The notes under the pieces: model-generated
Told to the model about the DNA's origin: nothing
The model's input: the letters and a program-made list of their open reading frames with translations, nothing else
The model's database searches: none
Shown here: in pieces, positions 10,641-18,720 of the stretch
How the letters are laid out: each line of letters opens with the position of its first letter
Position numbering within the stretch: the stretch's first letter is position 1
Assembly (NCBI RefSeq): GCF_030814955.1
Contig: NZ_JAUSWB010000001.1
Span: 558,001-622,000 of the forward strand
DNA: 64,000 nucleotides
Reading direction: 5' to 3'
Origin: Planomicrobium stackebrandtii
GTDB lineage: Bacteria; Bacillota; Bacilli; Bacillales_A; Planococcaceae
Position numbers and translations under genes: made by a program

Positions 10641-10669
10641 ATTGTATTAAAGTTGTCATAAAATGTCCA
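10641..10669 (-). promoter_or_regulatory. Sigma-A promoter of sucCD
   Basis: TGGACA (10664-10669), a 17-base spacer, then TACAAT (10641-10646). The start would be near 10634, giving a leader of about 43 bases before sucC. Both hexamers match consensus at five of six positions. Confidence 0.65.
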
Positions 10670-10703
10670 CCGTTGTTAGCTGTTCTGGCAAAACTTAACC
10701 TGC

Positions 10704-11483
10704 TTAAAACAGTGAATTTTGCGTCAAAAGAGATTTGACCGGTTCGAATGTTGTGCGGTGGATTTCGCAAGGGCCGTATTTTTCAAGCGCTGCGACATGC
10801 TCTTTTGTCCCGTAGCCGGCATGCTTGTCAAACCCGTATTGCGGATACTGGGCAGCATACTCCGTCATAAGGGCATCTCTTCCCGTCTTGGCCAATATCG
10901 AAGCTGCTGCAATGCTCAGGCTCTTGGCATCCCCCTTGATAATGGATTCACACGGCATCGGCACATCCAGCATCATGGCATCAGCCAGCACGATGGCAGG
11001 CTGTGGAGTTAGAGCTAGAGCCGCTTCTGTCATTGAGCTTTTTGTCGCCTGATAGATATTGATCCGGTCAATCTCTTTGGGCGGCTGAACATGGACTGCA
11101 TAGCTAACGGCAATCCGCTTGATGATTTCGGCAAACCGATCGCGTTTGGCTTTGCTTAGCTGCTTTGAGTCGTCCAAACCAATCAAGCTCGAACAATCTT
11201 TCGGCAAGATCACAGCAGCGGTCACCACAGGGCCTGCTAGAGGGCCGCGTCCCGCTTCATCGATGCCTGCCACCAAATCACCTTCACTACTTCTGAATGC
11301 GGCATCAAACTGCAGCTTCAAGCCATGATTCAGCAATAGCTTGCCGCGCTGCTCCCGTTTGCGCTGCCAGGATGCCAATAAAGCCTGGACACTTTTCCGC
11401 GGATCGCTTTGAAGCTCCTCCATCCACGGCTGCCATTCCGCCTCCCTATTTAATTCTTCTTTTATTTCTGTTGTTTTTTTCAT
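10704..11483 (-). CDS. rnhB: Ribonuclease HII
   Basis: RNase HII cuts RNA in DNA-RNA hybrids and removes single ribonucleotides from DNA. The acidic active-site motifs are present: GIDEAGRGPLAGPVV, LDDSKQLS and LADAMML, plus the conserved GYGTKEH near the C-terminus. A TTG-initiated frame begins at 11540, but the ATG at 11483 (MKKTTEIKEEL) gives 259 residues and an N-terminal extension (SDPRKSVQALLASWQ) aligned with B. subtilis RnhB; its SD is weak. rbgA lies upstream across a structured intergenic region. The ylqG and ylqH genes found between rnhB and sucC in B. subtilis are absent. Confidence 0.94.
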   Translation of the reverse strand: MKKTTEIKEELNREAEWQPWMEELQSDPRKSVQALLASWQRKREQRGKLLLNHGLKLQFDAAFRSSEGDLVAGIDEAGRGPLAGPVVTAAVILPKDCSSLIGLDDSKQLSKAKRDRFAEIIKRIAVSYAVHVQPPKEIDRINIYQATKSSMTEAALALTPQPAIVLADAMMLDVPMPCESIIKGDAKSLSIAAASILAKTGRDALMTEYAAQYPQYGFDKHAGYGTKEHVAALEKYGPCEIHRTTFEPVKSLLTQNSLF

Positions 11484-11641
11484 CTTTTCAACTTCTTTCT
11501 TTAAGCTGGATTGTCCATTAGCGTTGTTAGGTATCAGCAATAATTTTGGTTGATGCAGCCGCCTTTGCTCGAAAAAGAACTGCTATATATGTTGAACTAA
11601 AGAATCTAGCTTTTACCCAACGCTTCGGACGCTTTGGGCAT

Positions 11642-11860
11642 AGCTCCTGGGCGCGCCGGCGCTAAGAGAGAGAGTGAAATTGAAGTGAGCCTCTGTTTTC
11701 TCCCTGTAATCATAAAGGATATGGAGCAAATCAGCGGAGACTCCCAAGGGAACAGCGCAGCGATGCAACGACATGCAAGAAATCCACTCGGGCCAAAAGC
11801 CCGAGTTAGTTCGGTGCCAGCTGCATGACCCGCTTCCTGCGGGCCCGAAAGAGCGGAGCT
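11642..11860. repeat. Structured intergenic repeat-like element between rbgA and rnhB
   Basis: This region is richer in G+C than its surroundings and contains several hairpins: an 8-bp stem at 11786-11806 (ACTCGGGC / GCCCGAGT), a CCCGC/GCGGG stem at 11829-11843, and an outer CAGCT/AGCTG pair around 11816-11861. Its first ~75 bases (CTGG.CG.GCC..CGCTAAGAGA, then GTGAAAT, then CCTC) resemble 47885-47960, which suggests a dispersed, diverged element. A 64-codon open frame inside has no SD or family and is not called a gene. Confidence 0.55.
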
Positions 11861-11937
11861 GATTGGTGGAATATCAACAGGCGAAGATCATTAGTTCAAC
11901 TTATATAGTAACCGGTAAATTCTCTTTCCATCATATC

Positions 11938-11974
11938 AAAAAAGCTGTTTCCCGGAATCGAGAAACAGCTTTTT
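11938..11974 (-). terminator. Terminator after rbgA
   Basis: Inverted repeat AAAAAGCTGTTTC / GAAACAGCTTTTT with a ~10-base loop, lying about 18 bases past the rbgA stop and followed on the minus strand by a T run (GCTTTTTTG). It closes the lepB-rbgA transcript. Confidence 0.85.
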
Positions 11975-11991
11975 ATCAGATAAGGCAACCT

Positions 11992-12861
11992 TCACGCCTC
12001 TTCTTTTTCGATCATTTCATCTCTGTAATCGAACGTTACTTTGCCAAGATATTGGTTCCGGATATCCCGAACTACTATTTCAGCGGTTGTTTCATAGTCG
12101 ATATCGCCATGCTGGTCGAAACAGCCGCGCTTTTTGCCGATATGGTCGAAGGTGTTAACGATTTCTTCGTCAACATGATCAATGCCGTAGCGCTCCATCA
12201 TACGCTCCGGATAACGTTCTTCCAGGAATCTCAAGGAATAGATAGCCAGCTCCTGCATTTGGATGACCGAATCTTTGATCGCTCCTGTAACCGCTAGTTT
12301 CAAGCCGGTTTCGGGATCTTCAAACTTCGGCCACAAAATACCTGGCGTATCCAATAATTCAATTTCCTTGCCGACTTTGATCCATTGCTGAGCTTTTGTT
12401 ACACCCGGCATATTACCGGTCTTGGCCAGGCTTTTTTTCGACAAGCGGTTGATGAGGGTCGACTTTCCGACGTTCGGGATGCCGACAATCATGGCTCGGA
12501 TGGCGCGGGGTTTGATGCCTTTGGCAATCATCCGGTTCCATTTGTCTTCCAGTATTTCTTTTGATGCTTTCGTCACAAGCTGCAGCCCTCTGCCTTCAAG
12601 TGAATTGATGGCTACTGCACGGGTACCTTGATCCTCAAAATAACGAATCCATTTTTTCGTTTCAACTTCATCTGCCATGTCCATTTTGTTTAAAATAATG
12701 AGACGCGGTTTTTGCTGAATCACTTGATCGATCATCGGATTTCGTGAAGATAAAGGCAACCTGGCATCAACAAGTTCAAAAATAATATCCACCAATTTCA
12801 GTTTTTCAGTAACTTGTCTTCGTGCTTTTGCCATGTGTCCAGGAAACCATTGTATCGTCAT
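11992..12861 (-). CDS. rbgA: RbgA (YlqF), GTPase for 50S subunit assembly
   Basis: RbgA is needed for late assembly of the large ribosomal subunit. The GTPase motifs are circularly permuted, as in this family: G4 NKMD at 58-61 comes before G1 GIPNVGKST at 127-135 and G3 DTPG at 171-174. The N-terminal [13 protein letters not shown] is diagnostic. The 289-residue length and the C-terminal ANTAR-like RNA-binding region (about 200-280) fit. It follows lepB by 11 bases, so the two are probably co-transcribed from the promoter at 13460-13488. Confidence 0.96.
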   Translation of the reverse strand: MTIQWFPGHMAKARRQVTEKLKLVDIIFELVDARLPLSSRNPMIDQVIQQKPRLIILNKMDMADEVETKKWIRYFEDQGTRAVAINSLEGRGLQLVTKASKEILEDKWNRMIAKGIKPRAIRAMIVGIPNVGKSTLINRLSKKSLAKTGNMPGVTKAQQWIKVGKEIELLDTPGILWPKFEDPETGLKLAVTGAIKDSVIQMQELAIYSLRFLEERYPERMMERYGIDHVDEEIVNTFDHIGKKRGCFDQHGDIDYETTAEIVVRDIRNQYLGKVTFDYRDEMIEKEEA

Positions 12862-12872
12862 AAAACCACTCC

Positions 12873-13430
12873 TTATTTTACAATCCCCGCTTCAGGCAAC
12901 GGCCAGAAAACGAGACTTGTGTCCCCGATCACTTCGTCGGTCGGGACCAATCCGATATGGCGGCTGTCTTTGCTTGCACGGCGATTATCGCCCATGACAA
13001 ATACAGAGCCTTCGGGTATGATGCTTTCGCCGGTGACATCCTCCAGAACAAAATCCTCTGTCAGCGTACCGGTGATTCCCTGCTTATAAATATCCAGATA
13101 AGGCTCTTCCACTGCTTCTCCATTTATATATAACTGATCGTCTTCATAGGCTATGTGATCACCCGGCAAACCAATTATGCGCTTAATATAATCTTTTTCT
13201 TCCGGCGCATGGAAAACGATGATGTCAAAACGGTCAGGTTCTCCGACTGAATAACCGATCTTGTTAACGATCATGCGGTCCCCGTGTTCCAAAGTCGGCA
13301 TCATCGACTCTCCATCAACGACAATCGGCGTGAATAAAAAGAAACGGATAATTGCTGCCAAACCGAAGGCGATCAATAGAGCTTTAGACCATTCCCACAT
13401 TTCATTCTTCTTCTTCACTTCAGTCTCCAT
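12873..13430 (-). CDS. lepB: Type I signal peptidase
   Basis: This membrane peptidase removes signal peptides from secreted proteins. One N-terminal transmembrane segment lies at about 16-34 ([18 protein letters not shown]), with the catalytic domain outside. The Ser-Lys dyad is present: Ser42 in [12 protein letters not shown] and Lys83 in [25 protein letters not shown] is the conserved box E. Length is 185 residues, typical of the prokaryotic-type SipS group. A GGGGAGGAA SD precedes the ATG. It sits between rplS and rbgA, a place where several Bacillales carry a signal peptidase but B. subtilis does not. Confidence 0.94.
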   Translation of the reverse strand: METEVKKKNEMWEWSKALLIAFGLAAIIRFFLFTPIVVDGESMMPTLEHGDRMIVNKIGYSVGEPDRFDIIVFHAPEEKDYIKRIIGLPGDHIAYEDDQLYINGEAVEEPYLDIYKQGITGTLTEDFVLEDVTGESIIPEGSVFVMGDNRRASKDSRHIGLVPTDEVIGDTSLVFWPLPEAGIVK

Positions 13431-13459
13431 GCGTGTTCCTCCCCATGCTTACTGGCTTA

Positions 13460-13488
13460 ATTGTACAAGGAATCAAACTTTTTAGCAA
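13460..13488 (-). promoter_or_regulatory. Sigma-A promoter of lepB-rbgA, abutting the rplS terminator
   Basis: TTGCTA (13483-13488), a 17-base spacer, then TACAAT (13460-13465). The -35 begins in the T tract of the rplS terminator. The predicted start near 13453 leaves a short leader to lepB. Confidence 0.55.
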
Positions 13489-13517
13489 AAAGAAAGAGGG
13501 CGCAAGCGCCCTCTTTC
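13489..13517 (-). terminator. Terminator after rplS
   Basis: Perfect 11-bp stem GAAAGAGGGCG / CGCCCTCTTTC (13492-13502 with 13507-13517) with a CAAG loop, followed on the minus strand by TTTTTG. It begins 12 bases after the rplS stop. Confidence 0.9.
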
Positions 13518-13529
13518 ATCCATGCGATC

Positions 13530-13874
13530 TTATCGAATTTCTTTGATACGAGCTGCTTTACCGCGTAGGTCACGCAAGTAGTACAATTTCGCACGACGTA
13601 CTTTACCGCGACGGGTAATTTCAAGCTGTGCAATTTTTGGCGTGTGTACAGGGAATGTACGCTCAACACCAACACCGTAAGAGATTTTGCGAACAGTGAA
13701 TGATTCACTGATTCCGCCTCCGCGACGGCTGATTACGACTCCTTCGTATACCTGAATACGTTCGCGTGTACCCTCGACAACTTTAACGTGGACGCGGACA
13801 GTATCTCCAGGACGGAACGTTGGAAGATCCGTACGAAGTTGTTCTTTAGTGATTTCTGTAATAATGTTTTGCAT
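13530..13874 (-). CDS. rplS: Ribosomal protein L19
   Basis: bL19 is a 50S protein near the inter-subunit bridge. The 114-residue sequence has the family motifs [49 protein letters not shown] and [33 protein letters not shown] precedes the ATG. It follows trmD with a 137-base leader that folds into the known L19 autoregulatory type, and it ends at a strong terminator. It is the last gene of the rpsP-khpA-rimM-trmD-rplS order. Confidence 0.98.
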   Translation of the reverse strand: MQNIITEITKEQLRTDLPTFRPGDTVRVHVKVVEGTRERIQVYEGVVISRRGGGISESFTVRKISYGVGVERTFPVHTPKIAQLEITRRGKVRRAKLYYLRDLRGKAARIKEIR

Positions 13875-13898
13875 TATTTTTCTCTCCTTCTACAGACG

Positions 13899-14001
13899 CT
13901 CTTGCACACAAATAGACTGTTGCAGCGGAACATCGTGATCCTGTACTTCACATAAAAGTACAGTGTCCATAATACCATTGATCCGTTGTGTGCGCAAGAG
14001 C
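13899..14001 (-). ncRNA. L19 leader (rplS autoregulatory mRNA element)
   Basis: In the rplS 5' leader TTGTGTGCAAGAGC (from 13899-13912) pairs with GCTCTTGCGCACACAA (from 13986-14001), leaving a two-base bulge and enclosing an 8-bp hairpin (13941-13948 with 13956-13963, CTGTACTT/AAGTACAG). This matches the architecture of the Rfam L19_leader of Bacillales, by which L19 is thought to repress its own synthesis. It lies between the trmD stop and the rplS SD. Confidence 0.75.
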
Positions 14002-14011
14002 AACTTGCATT

Positions 14012-14737
14012 CTATTTTTGTTCTTTCAATTTATCAATCGTTTTTTTCTGTTTAGCGCTCAATTCTATTTTATCAAGCAGGTCCGGCCGCCGCTCCAGCG
14101 TCCGTTTCAACGTTTGTTCCTCGCGCCATTCGTCGACTTTCCCGTGATTGCCGGAAGTCAGGACATCCGGCACTTTCCATCCTCTAAAATCAGCTGGACG
14201 CGTGTATTGGGGATGTTCCAGGAACCCTGTAGAGAAAGAGTCGCGAACAGGGGAATCGGCGTTGCCAAGCACCCCTGGAAGCAGTCTGACGATACTGTCA
14301 ATAACGGTCATGGCTGCCAACTCTCCACCGGTCAGCACAAAATCGCCAATAGAGATCTCATCTGTCACCAAATGTTCCCGGATCCGTTCATCGTAGCCTT
14401 CGTAATGGCCACAGATAAACACCAGTTCCTGCTCGCCAGCCAGCTCTTCGGCTTTTTCCTGCGTAAAACGCTCGCCTTGGGGACACATTAAAATGACGCG
14501 CCGCTTGCTGTTTGGGGTCAGGCTTTCTACGGCATTGAAGATTGGTTCCGGTTTTAGCACCATGCCGGCGCCTCCACCAAATGGATAATCATCTACTTGC
14601 CGTTTGTTGTCGGCAAATTCCCGGATGTCTACAACGTTCAAACTGACTGCACCTTTTTCCTGTGCTTTTTTCATGATCGAATGTTGGAAGACACCTTCAA
14701 ACATAGGCGGAAACAGCGATAAGACATTTATGTTCAT
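14012..14737 (-). CDS. trmD: tRNA (guanine-N1)-methyltransferase TrmD
   Basis: TrmD methylates G37 next to the anticodon using S-adenosylmethionine, preventing frameshifts. This SPOUT-class enzyme of 241 residues shows the trefoil-knot motifs [13 protein letters not shown] and [16 protein letters not shown], and the active-site Asp region [15 protein letters not shown]. The ATG overlaps the rimM stop by one base (TGATG), implying coupling. It is followed by the L19 leader and rplS, the standard order. Confidence 0.98.
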   Translation of the reverse strand: MNINVLSLFPPMFEGVFQHSIMKKAQEKGAVSLNVVDIREFADNKRQVDDYPFGGGAGMVLKPEPIFNAVESLTPNSKRRVILMCPQGERFTQEKAEELAGEQELVFICGHYEGYDERIREHLVTDEISIGDFVLTGGELAAMTVIDSIVRLLPGVLGNADSPVRDSFSTGFLEHPQYTRPADFRGWKVPDVLTSGNHGKVDEWREEQTLKRTLERRPDLLDKIELSAKQKKTIDKLKEQK

Positions 14738-15252
14738 CAGGACAACAAGCCTTCCATCACTTCGATGACCACTTTCTTTTCATCAATGTCGATTTCTTTG
14801 ACGATGTCTTCAATATACGGGATGTAATGCTTCTTCCCTGTTTTCGGTGTCACTTCCCAAACATCGTTGGCGCCCGTCTCCAAAATTTCACTGATGGTTC
14901 CGAGTTCCTGCCCTTCGGTTGAAAAAACTGTGCATCCAAGAATCTCGTGATGGTAGAATGCATTGTCCTCCAGTTCAGTCAAATCATGTTCAGCAATTTT
15001 CAAATAAGACTCTTTGAACGCTTCCACGTCATTGATGTTCGGGTAGCCTTCAAAAGTAAGCAACTCGAAATTCTTATGCTGGCGGTGGCTGGCAATTTTC
15101 ACCATGATCGGCTTTTTGGCGTCCGGGGTAAAAAGGCCGAGCTTTGCACCTACCGCAAAACGCTCTTCCGGAAAGTCGGTACGCGACAAAACACGTACTT
15201 CCCCGCGAATTCCATGGGTATTTACAATTTTTCCTACATTAAACCATTGCAC
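14737..15252 (-). CDS. rimM: RimM, 16S rRNA processing / 30S maturation factor
   Basis: RimM binds S19 and helps assemble the 30S head. The N-terminal RimM domain begins [18 protein letters not shown] and a PRC-barrel follows ([37 protein letters not shown]). The reading frame is open from an ATG at 15270, but the GTG at 15252 (MQWFNVGK) has AAGGA nine bases upstream and matches the B. subtilis start MTKRWFNVGK, giving 171 residues. A terminator-like hairpin separates it from khpA; ylqD, between these genes in B. subtilis, is missing. It overlaps trmD. Confidence 0.95.
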   Translation of the reverse strand: MQWFNVGKIVNTHGIRGEVRVLSRTDFPEERFAVGAKLGLFTPDAKKPIMVKIASHRQHKNFELLTFEGYPNINDVEAFKESYLKIAEHDLTELEDNAFYHHEILGCTVFSTEGQELGTISEILETGANDVWEVTPKTGKKHYIPYIEDIVKEIDIDEKKVVIEVMEGLLS

Positions 15253-15283
15253 GAAAAAACATCCTTCCATTGCTATTTTTCTG

Positions 15284-15318
15284 AAAAAAAAAGAAGGAAC
15301 CTAGGCTCCTCCTTCTTT
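15284..15318 (-). terminator. Terminator between khpA and rimM
   Basis: AAGAAGGA (15291-15298) pairs with TCCTTCTT (15310-15317), and the minus strand then reads a run of nine T. It begins right after the khpA stop. It probably attenuates rather than ends transcription, since no clear promoter for rimM is visible. Confidence 0.75.
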
Positions 15319-15319
15319 C

Positions 15320-15553
15320 TTAATCGACAATATCAAGGTAAGTTTTTTTCTTATGATAACCGCCTGCTGCTGAGTACACAATTGAACGGACAGCTTTCGC
15401 TACACGTCCCTGTTTTCCGATCACTTTCCCTGTATCCTCAGGATGCACAGAAAGCTTGTAGACAATTCGGCTTGCGTTTTCGTCAGTTTCGACACGAACT
15501 TCTTCCGGATAATCAACTAACGGTTTGACAATGGTCTCAATCAGCTGCTTCAT
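15320..15553 (-). CDS. khpA: KhpA (YlqC), KH-domain RNA-binding protein
   Basis: This 77-residue protein is a single KH domain with the GxxG loop in GKVIGKQGRVAKAVRSIV. In Firmicutes KhpA pairs with KhpB (Jag/EloR) and affects cell-wall growth and RNA binding. MKQLIETIVKPLVDYPEEV is the conserved start, with a GGGAG SD. It lies 13 bases after rpsP and ahead of rimM, its usual place. Confidence 0.95.
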   Translation of the reverse strand: MKQLIETIVKPLVDYPEEVRVETDENASRIVYKLSVHPEDTGKVIGKQGRVAKAVRSIVYSAAGGYHKKKTYLDIVD

Positions 15554-15566
15554 AAGAAAATCTCCC

Positions 15567-15839
15567 TTACTTGTTTAGTTTTTCGTTATGGAATTTCTCC
15601 ATAATGCCTTTTTGAGAAAACAAGTTGCGGACAGTGTCAGATGGTTTTGCACCATCATGAAGCCATTTCAACACTAGTTCTTCGTCGATTTTAACTTCAG
15701 CTGGAACTGTCAGCGGGTTGTAAGTACCTACTGTCTGGATTTGACGGCCGTCACGTGGAGCACGTGAGTCAGCTACTACAATACGGTAAAAAGGAGATTT
15801 TTTAGCTCCCATACGTTTCAAGCGAATTTTTACTGCCAT
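15567..15839 (-). CDS. rpsP: Ribosomal protein S16
   Basis: bS16 is an early-binding 30S protein. The 90-residue sequence carries [32 protein letters not shown] and VGTYNPL, all family hallmarks. A CGGAGGTGC SD is eight to ten bases before the ATG. It opens the rpsP-khpA-rimM-trmD-rplS cluster and has a good promoter about 40-65 bases upstream. Confidence 0.98.
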   Translation of the reverse strand: MAVKIRLKRMGAKKSPFYRIVVADSRAPRDGRQIQTVGTYNPLTVPAEVKIDEELVLKWLHDGAKPSDTVRNLFSQKGIMEKFHNEKLNK

Positions 15840-15877
15840 TTCTTAAAGCACCTCCGAATAGTTTCACACAAGATATT

Positions 15878-15906
15878 ATATTAGCAAGCTTTAAATAGTT
15901 TGTAAA
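15878..15906 (-). promoter_or_regulatory. Sigma-A promoter of the rpsP operon
   Basis: TTTACA (15901-15906), a 17-base spacer, then TAATAT (15878-15883) preceded by TGC, an extended -10. The predicted start near 15871 gives a leader of about 32 bases. Confidence 0.6.
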
Positions 15907-15932
15907 GTATTTTTTCTTAACACCTTAAAATT

Positions 15933-17291
15933 TTACTTGAAAAGTGAGTCCAGGCCTGGCATTCCCATTTTCTTTTTGCCTTTTTTTGTGTTCATGCCAG
16001 ACATTTGCTTCATCATTTTCTTCATGTCTTCAAACTGTTTCAAGAGCCGGTTGACATCCTGAATCGTCGTTCCTGAACCTTTTGCAATCCGTTTTTTGCG
16101 GTTTGCATTGATGATTTCAGGAGTGGTTTTCTCTTTTTTCGTCATGGAATAAATAATGGCTTCTACACGATCCATTTGGCCTTCATCCACTTTTGCGTTT
16201 TCGAGCCCTTTGATCTTATTGGCGCCTGGGAGCATTTTTAGAATTTCATCCAATGGCCCCATTTGTTTGACCTGTGACATTTGTTCAAGAAAATCGTCAA
16301 ACGTAAAGGTCGAAGTTCTGAATTTTTCTTCCAGTTCCTTCGCTTTTTCTTCATCGACGCTTGACTGCGCTTTTTCAATCAGCGACAGCATATCGCCCAT
16401 GCCAAGAATCCGTGATGCCATGCGTTCCGGGTGGAAAGCTTCAAGTGCGTCCATTTTTTCGCCCATCCCGACAAATTTAATCGGTTTTTGGGTAACGGTA
16501 CGGATCGACAACGCTGCACCGCCTCGTGTATCGCCATCAAGCTTTGTCAGAACGACGCCGGTGATGCCGATTGCTGCATCGAAGTTTTGAGCAACGTTTA
16601 CCGCGTCCTGACCGGTCATGGAATCGACCACCAGGAAGATCTCATCCGGCTCTTTAAGGGCACGGATGTCCTTCAATTCCTGCATCAATGCCTCATCAAC
16701 ATGCAGACGGCCTGCCGTATCGATGATGACGGTATCCAAATGTTCGGTTTTTGCGTGTTCAATCGCTTGCCGTGCAATTTCCACTGGAGACATATCCGTC
16801 CCTTTGGAGAAAACTGGCAGCGACAATTGCTTGCCGATTGTTTCAAGCTGCTGGATCGCTGCCGGACGGTAAACGTCGGCCGCTACCAATAACGGCTTGC
16901 GGTTGTGTTTTCTGCGCAGCAGGTTGGCGAGTTTTCCGGAAGTGGTCGTTTTACCAGCCCCTTGCAGACCAACCATCATAATGACAGTCGGCTGTTTTGA
17001 TGAAAACTCGATTTTCCGCTCTTCGCCGCCCATCAATTCGGTCAGCTCATCTTTTACAATTTTGACGACCTGCTGGCCCGGTGTCAGACTGTCCATGACA
17101 TCCTGGCCGATTGCCCGTTCGCTGACTTTCTTGACGAATTCCTTGACGACTTTTAAGTTGACATCCGCTTCGATTAAGGCAAAGCGTACTTCACGCATCA
17201 TTTCCTTAACATCTGCTTCGTTGACTTTTCCTTTGCCCTTGATCTTTGTCATGGTGCCTTGCAGGCGTTCGGATAATCCTTCAAATGCCAT
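15933..17291 (-). CDS. ffh: Ffh, SRP54 GTPase of the signal recognition particle
   Basis: Ffh binds signal sequences on the ribosome together with the 4.5S/scRNA and docks to FtsY. Domains: N domain 1-95, G domain with GLQGAGKTTT at 108-117, DTAGRLHVDE and TKLDGDTRGGAALS, then a Met-rich M domain from about 310 to 452 (KKMMKQMSGMNTKKGKKKMGMPG at the end). Length 452 is normal. It lies 12 bases downstream of ylxM, which regulates SRP in other Firmicutes, and both follow ftsY. Confidence 0.97.
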   Translation of the reverse strand: MAFEGLSERLQGTMTKIKGKGKVNEADVKEMMREVRFALIEADVNLKVVKEFVKKVSERAIGQDVMDSLTPGQQVVKIVKDELTELMGGEERKIEFSSKQPTVIMMVGLQGAGKTTTSGKLANLLRRKHNRKPLLVAADVYRPAAIQQLETIGKQLSLPVFSKGTDMSPVEIARQAIEHAKTEHLDTVIIDTAGRLHVDEALMQELKDIRALKEPDEIFLVVDSMTGQDAVNVAQNFDAAIGITGVVLTKLDGDTRGGAALSIRTVTQKPIKFVGMGEKMDALEAFHPERMASRILGMGDMLSLIEKAQSSVDEEKAKELEEKFRTSTFTFDDFLEQMSQVKQMGPLDEILKMLPGANKIKGLENAKVDEGQMDRVEAIIYSMTKKEKTTPEIINANRKKRIAKGSGTTIQDVNRLLKQFEDMKKMMKQMSGMNTKKGKKKMGMPGLDSLFK

Positions 17292-17303
17292 TCTTTCCGC
17301 CTC

Positions 17304-17630
17304 CTAGTCCCATTCCTTCAGTTCGCCCAAAAATTGCTGGATGCGCTCTTCGGTAAATGGCTGTTTTTCAAATGACGAAACCAATTGCTGCCGTTTCTGG
17401 AACTTCTCGAACAGCTGCAATTTGCGTTCATATTCTTCCAGCATCGCTTCCGTCCGGCGGATATTGTCATAGACCGCCTGGCGGGTGATGTCGTATTCTT
17501 CCGCAATTTCGCCCAGTGAATGGTCATCTAAATAATACAGCATCATGTAGCTCCGCTGTTTAGGTGTCAGTAGCTCCTGATAGAAATCAAACAAATAATT
17601 CATGCGTGTTGTTTTTTCCAATCCCATCAT
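17304..17630 (-). CDS. ylxM: YlxM, helix-turn-helix partner of the SRP pathway
   Basis: This 108-residue DNA-binding-like protein has a sigma-70 region-4-like helix-turn-helix ([20 protein letters not shown], then [18 protein letters not shown]). In streptococci YlxM interacts with SRP components and modulates SRP assembly. The start is taken as the first of two adjacent ATGs with GGGGTGA upstream. It is followed by ffh after 12 bases and has its own promoter in the short gap after ftsY, so ylxM-ffh can form a separate unit. Confidence 0.93.
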   Translation of the reverse strand: MMGLEKTTRMNYLFDFYQELLTPKQRSYMMLYYLDDHSLGEIAEEYDITRQAVYDNIRRTEAMLEEYERKLQLFEKFQKRQQLVSSFEKQPFTEERIQQFLGELKEWD

Positions 17631-17659
17631 TGACGCTCACCCCACTCATTCTACTGCTT

Positions 17660-17688
17660 AGAATACTGAAAATTGTTAAAGCTGTCAA
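17660..17688 (-). promoter_or_regulatory. Sigma-A promoter of ylxM-ffh
   Basis: TTGACA (17683-17688) with a 17-base spacer and TATTCT (17660-17665), in the 64-base gap after the ftsY stop. The -35 is perfect; the -10 matches four of six. No terminator was seen between ftsY and this site. Confidence 0.6.
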
Positions 17689-17694
17689 GTAGTT

Positions 17695-18705
17695 TTACTT
17701 GTCTGCATCTTCCAATTGCTGTTCTTTGTCCAATCCTTCAGCAAACAGGCCATAGACGTATTTTTGAGCATCGAACGGCTGCAGGTCATCCAGTTTTTCA
17801 CCGAGTCCCACGTATTTCACTGGAATCTTAAGCTTATTGCGGATGGCCAAAACAATTCCGCCTTTTGCCGTTCCATCAAGTTTTGTCAGGACGATGCCTG
17901 TGACATCCGTAACTTCTTTAAACGTCTGGGCTTGAATCATGGCATTTTGCCCAGTCGTCGCATCAAGAGTCAGCAGCACTTCGTGGGGCGCCCCCGGAAT
18001 TTCACGGGAAATGACGCGGTGCACTTTCTGCAGTTCATTCATTAAATTGACTTTGTTCTGCAAGCGCCCTGCCGTATCGCAGATCAATACATCCACCCCG
18101 CGGGATTTAGCTGAACGGACAGCGTCATACATGACCGCAGCCGGATCCGAGCCTTCGCTTTGCTTGATCACATCGACGCCTACGCGCTGTCCCCATACAT
18201 CCAGCTGTTCGATTGCACCGGCACGGAACGTATCCCCGGCAGCCAGCATAACGGTTTTGCCTTCATTTTTGAAGCGGTGAGCCAATTTGCCGATGGTCGT
18301 AGTTTTGCCGACACCATTGACGCCAACCACTAAAATAACCGTTAATCCATCAACGAAATTGATTTCATTCGTTTCTGCTTCACCAGCCTGGTAGATATCC
18401 ACCAGTTTTTCTGAAATGACAGACTGGACGTTGGATGTGTCTCTGACATTTTTGCGCTGTACTTCATAGCGCAATTCATCCATCAGTTCTATGACCGTTT
18501 CAAAGCCCACATCTGCCTGCAGCAGGATTTCTTCCAATTCCTCGAAAAAGTCTTCGTCGACTTTGCGGTATTTTGCTACCAGATCATTGATCTTTGACGT
18601 AAAGCCAGTGCGGGTTTTGGTTAATCCCTCTTTGTATTTTTCTGTTGACTCTTCAGCCTCGGTGTTTCCGGCAAATTTATCTTTTAATTTTTTAAAGAAA
18701 CTCAC
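17695..18705 (-). CDS. ftsY: FtsY, signal recognition particle receptor
   Basis: FtsY is the membrane-associated GTPase that receives the SRP-ribosome complex. It has a short charged N-terminus (1-25), not the long acidic A domain of E. coli, then the N domain and G domain with GVNGVGKTTT at 128-137, DTAGRLQNK and TKLDGTAKGG. Length 336 is typical of Bacillales. It begins 15 bases after smc, giving rnc-smc-ftsY in the usual order. Confidence 0.97.
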   Translation of the reverse strand: MSFFKKLKDKFAGNTEAEESTEKYKEGLTKTRTGFTSKINDLVAKYRKVDEDFFEELEEILLQADVGFETVIELMDELRYEVQRKNVRDTSNVQSVISEKLVDIYQAGEAETNEINFVDGLTVILVVGVNGVGKTTTIGKLAHRFKNEGKTVMLAAGDTFRAGAIEQLDVWGQRVGVDVIKQSEGSDPAAVMYDAVRSAKSRGVDVLICDTAGRLQNKVNLMNELQKVHRVISREIPGAPHEVLLTLDATTGQNAMIQAQTFKEVTDVTGIVLTKLDGTAKGGIVLAIRNKLKIPVKYVGLGEKLDDLQPFDAQKYVYGLFAEGLDKEQQLEDADK

Positions 18706-18720
18706 GTGACCACTCCTCTG

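Noticed and set aside
11634..11828. 64-codon frame in the rbgA-rnhB gap
   Set aside because: No SD, no homology, and it runs through the hairpins of the repeat-like element.
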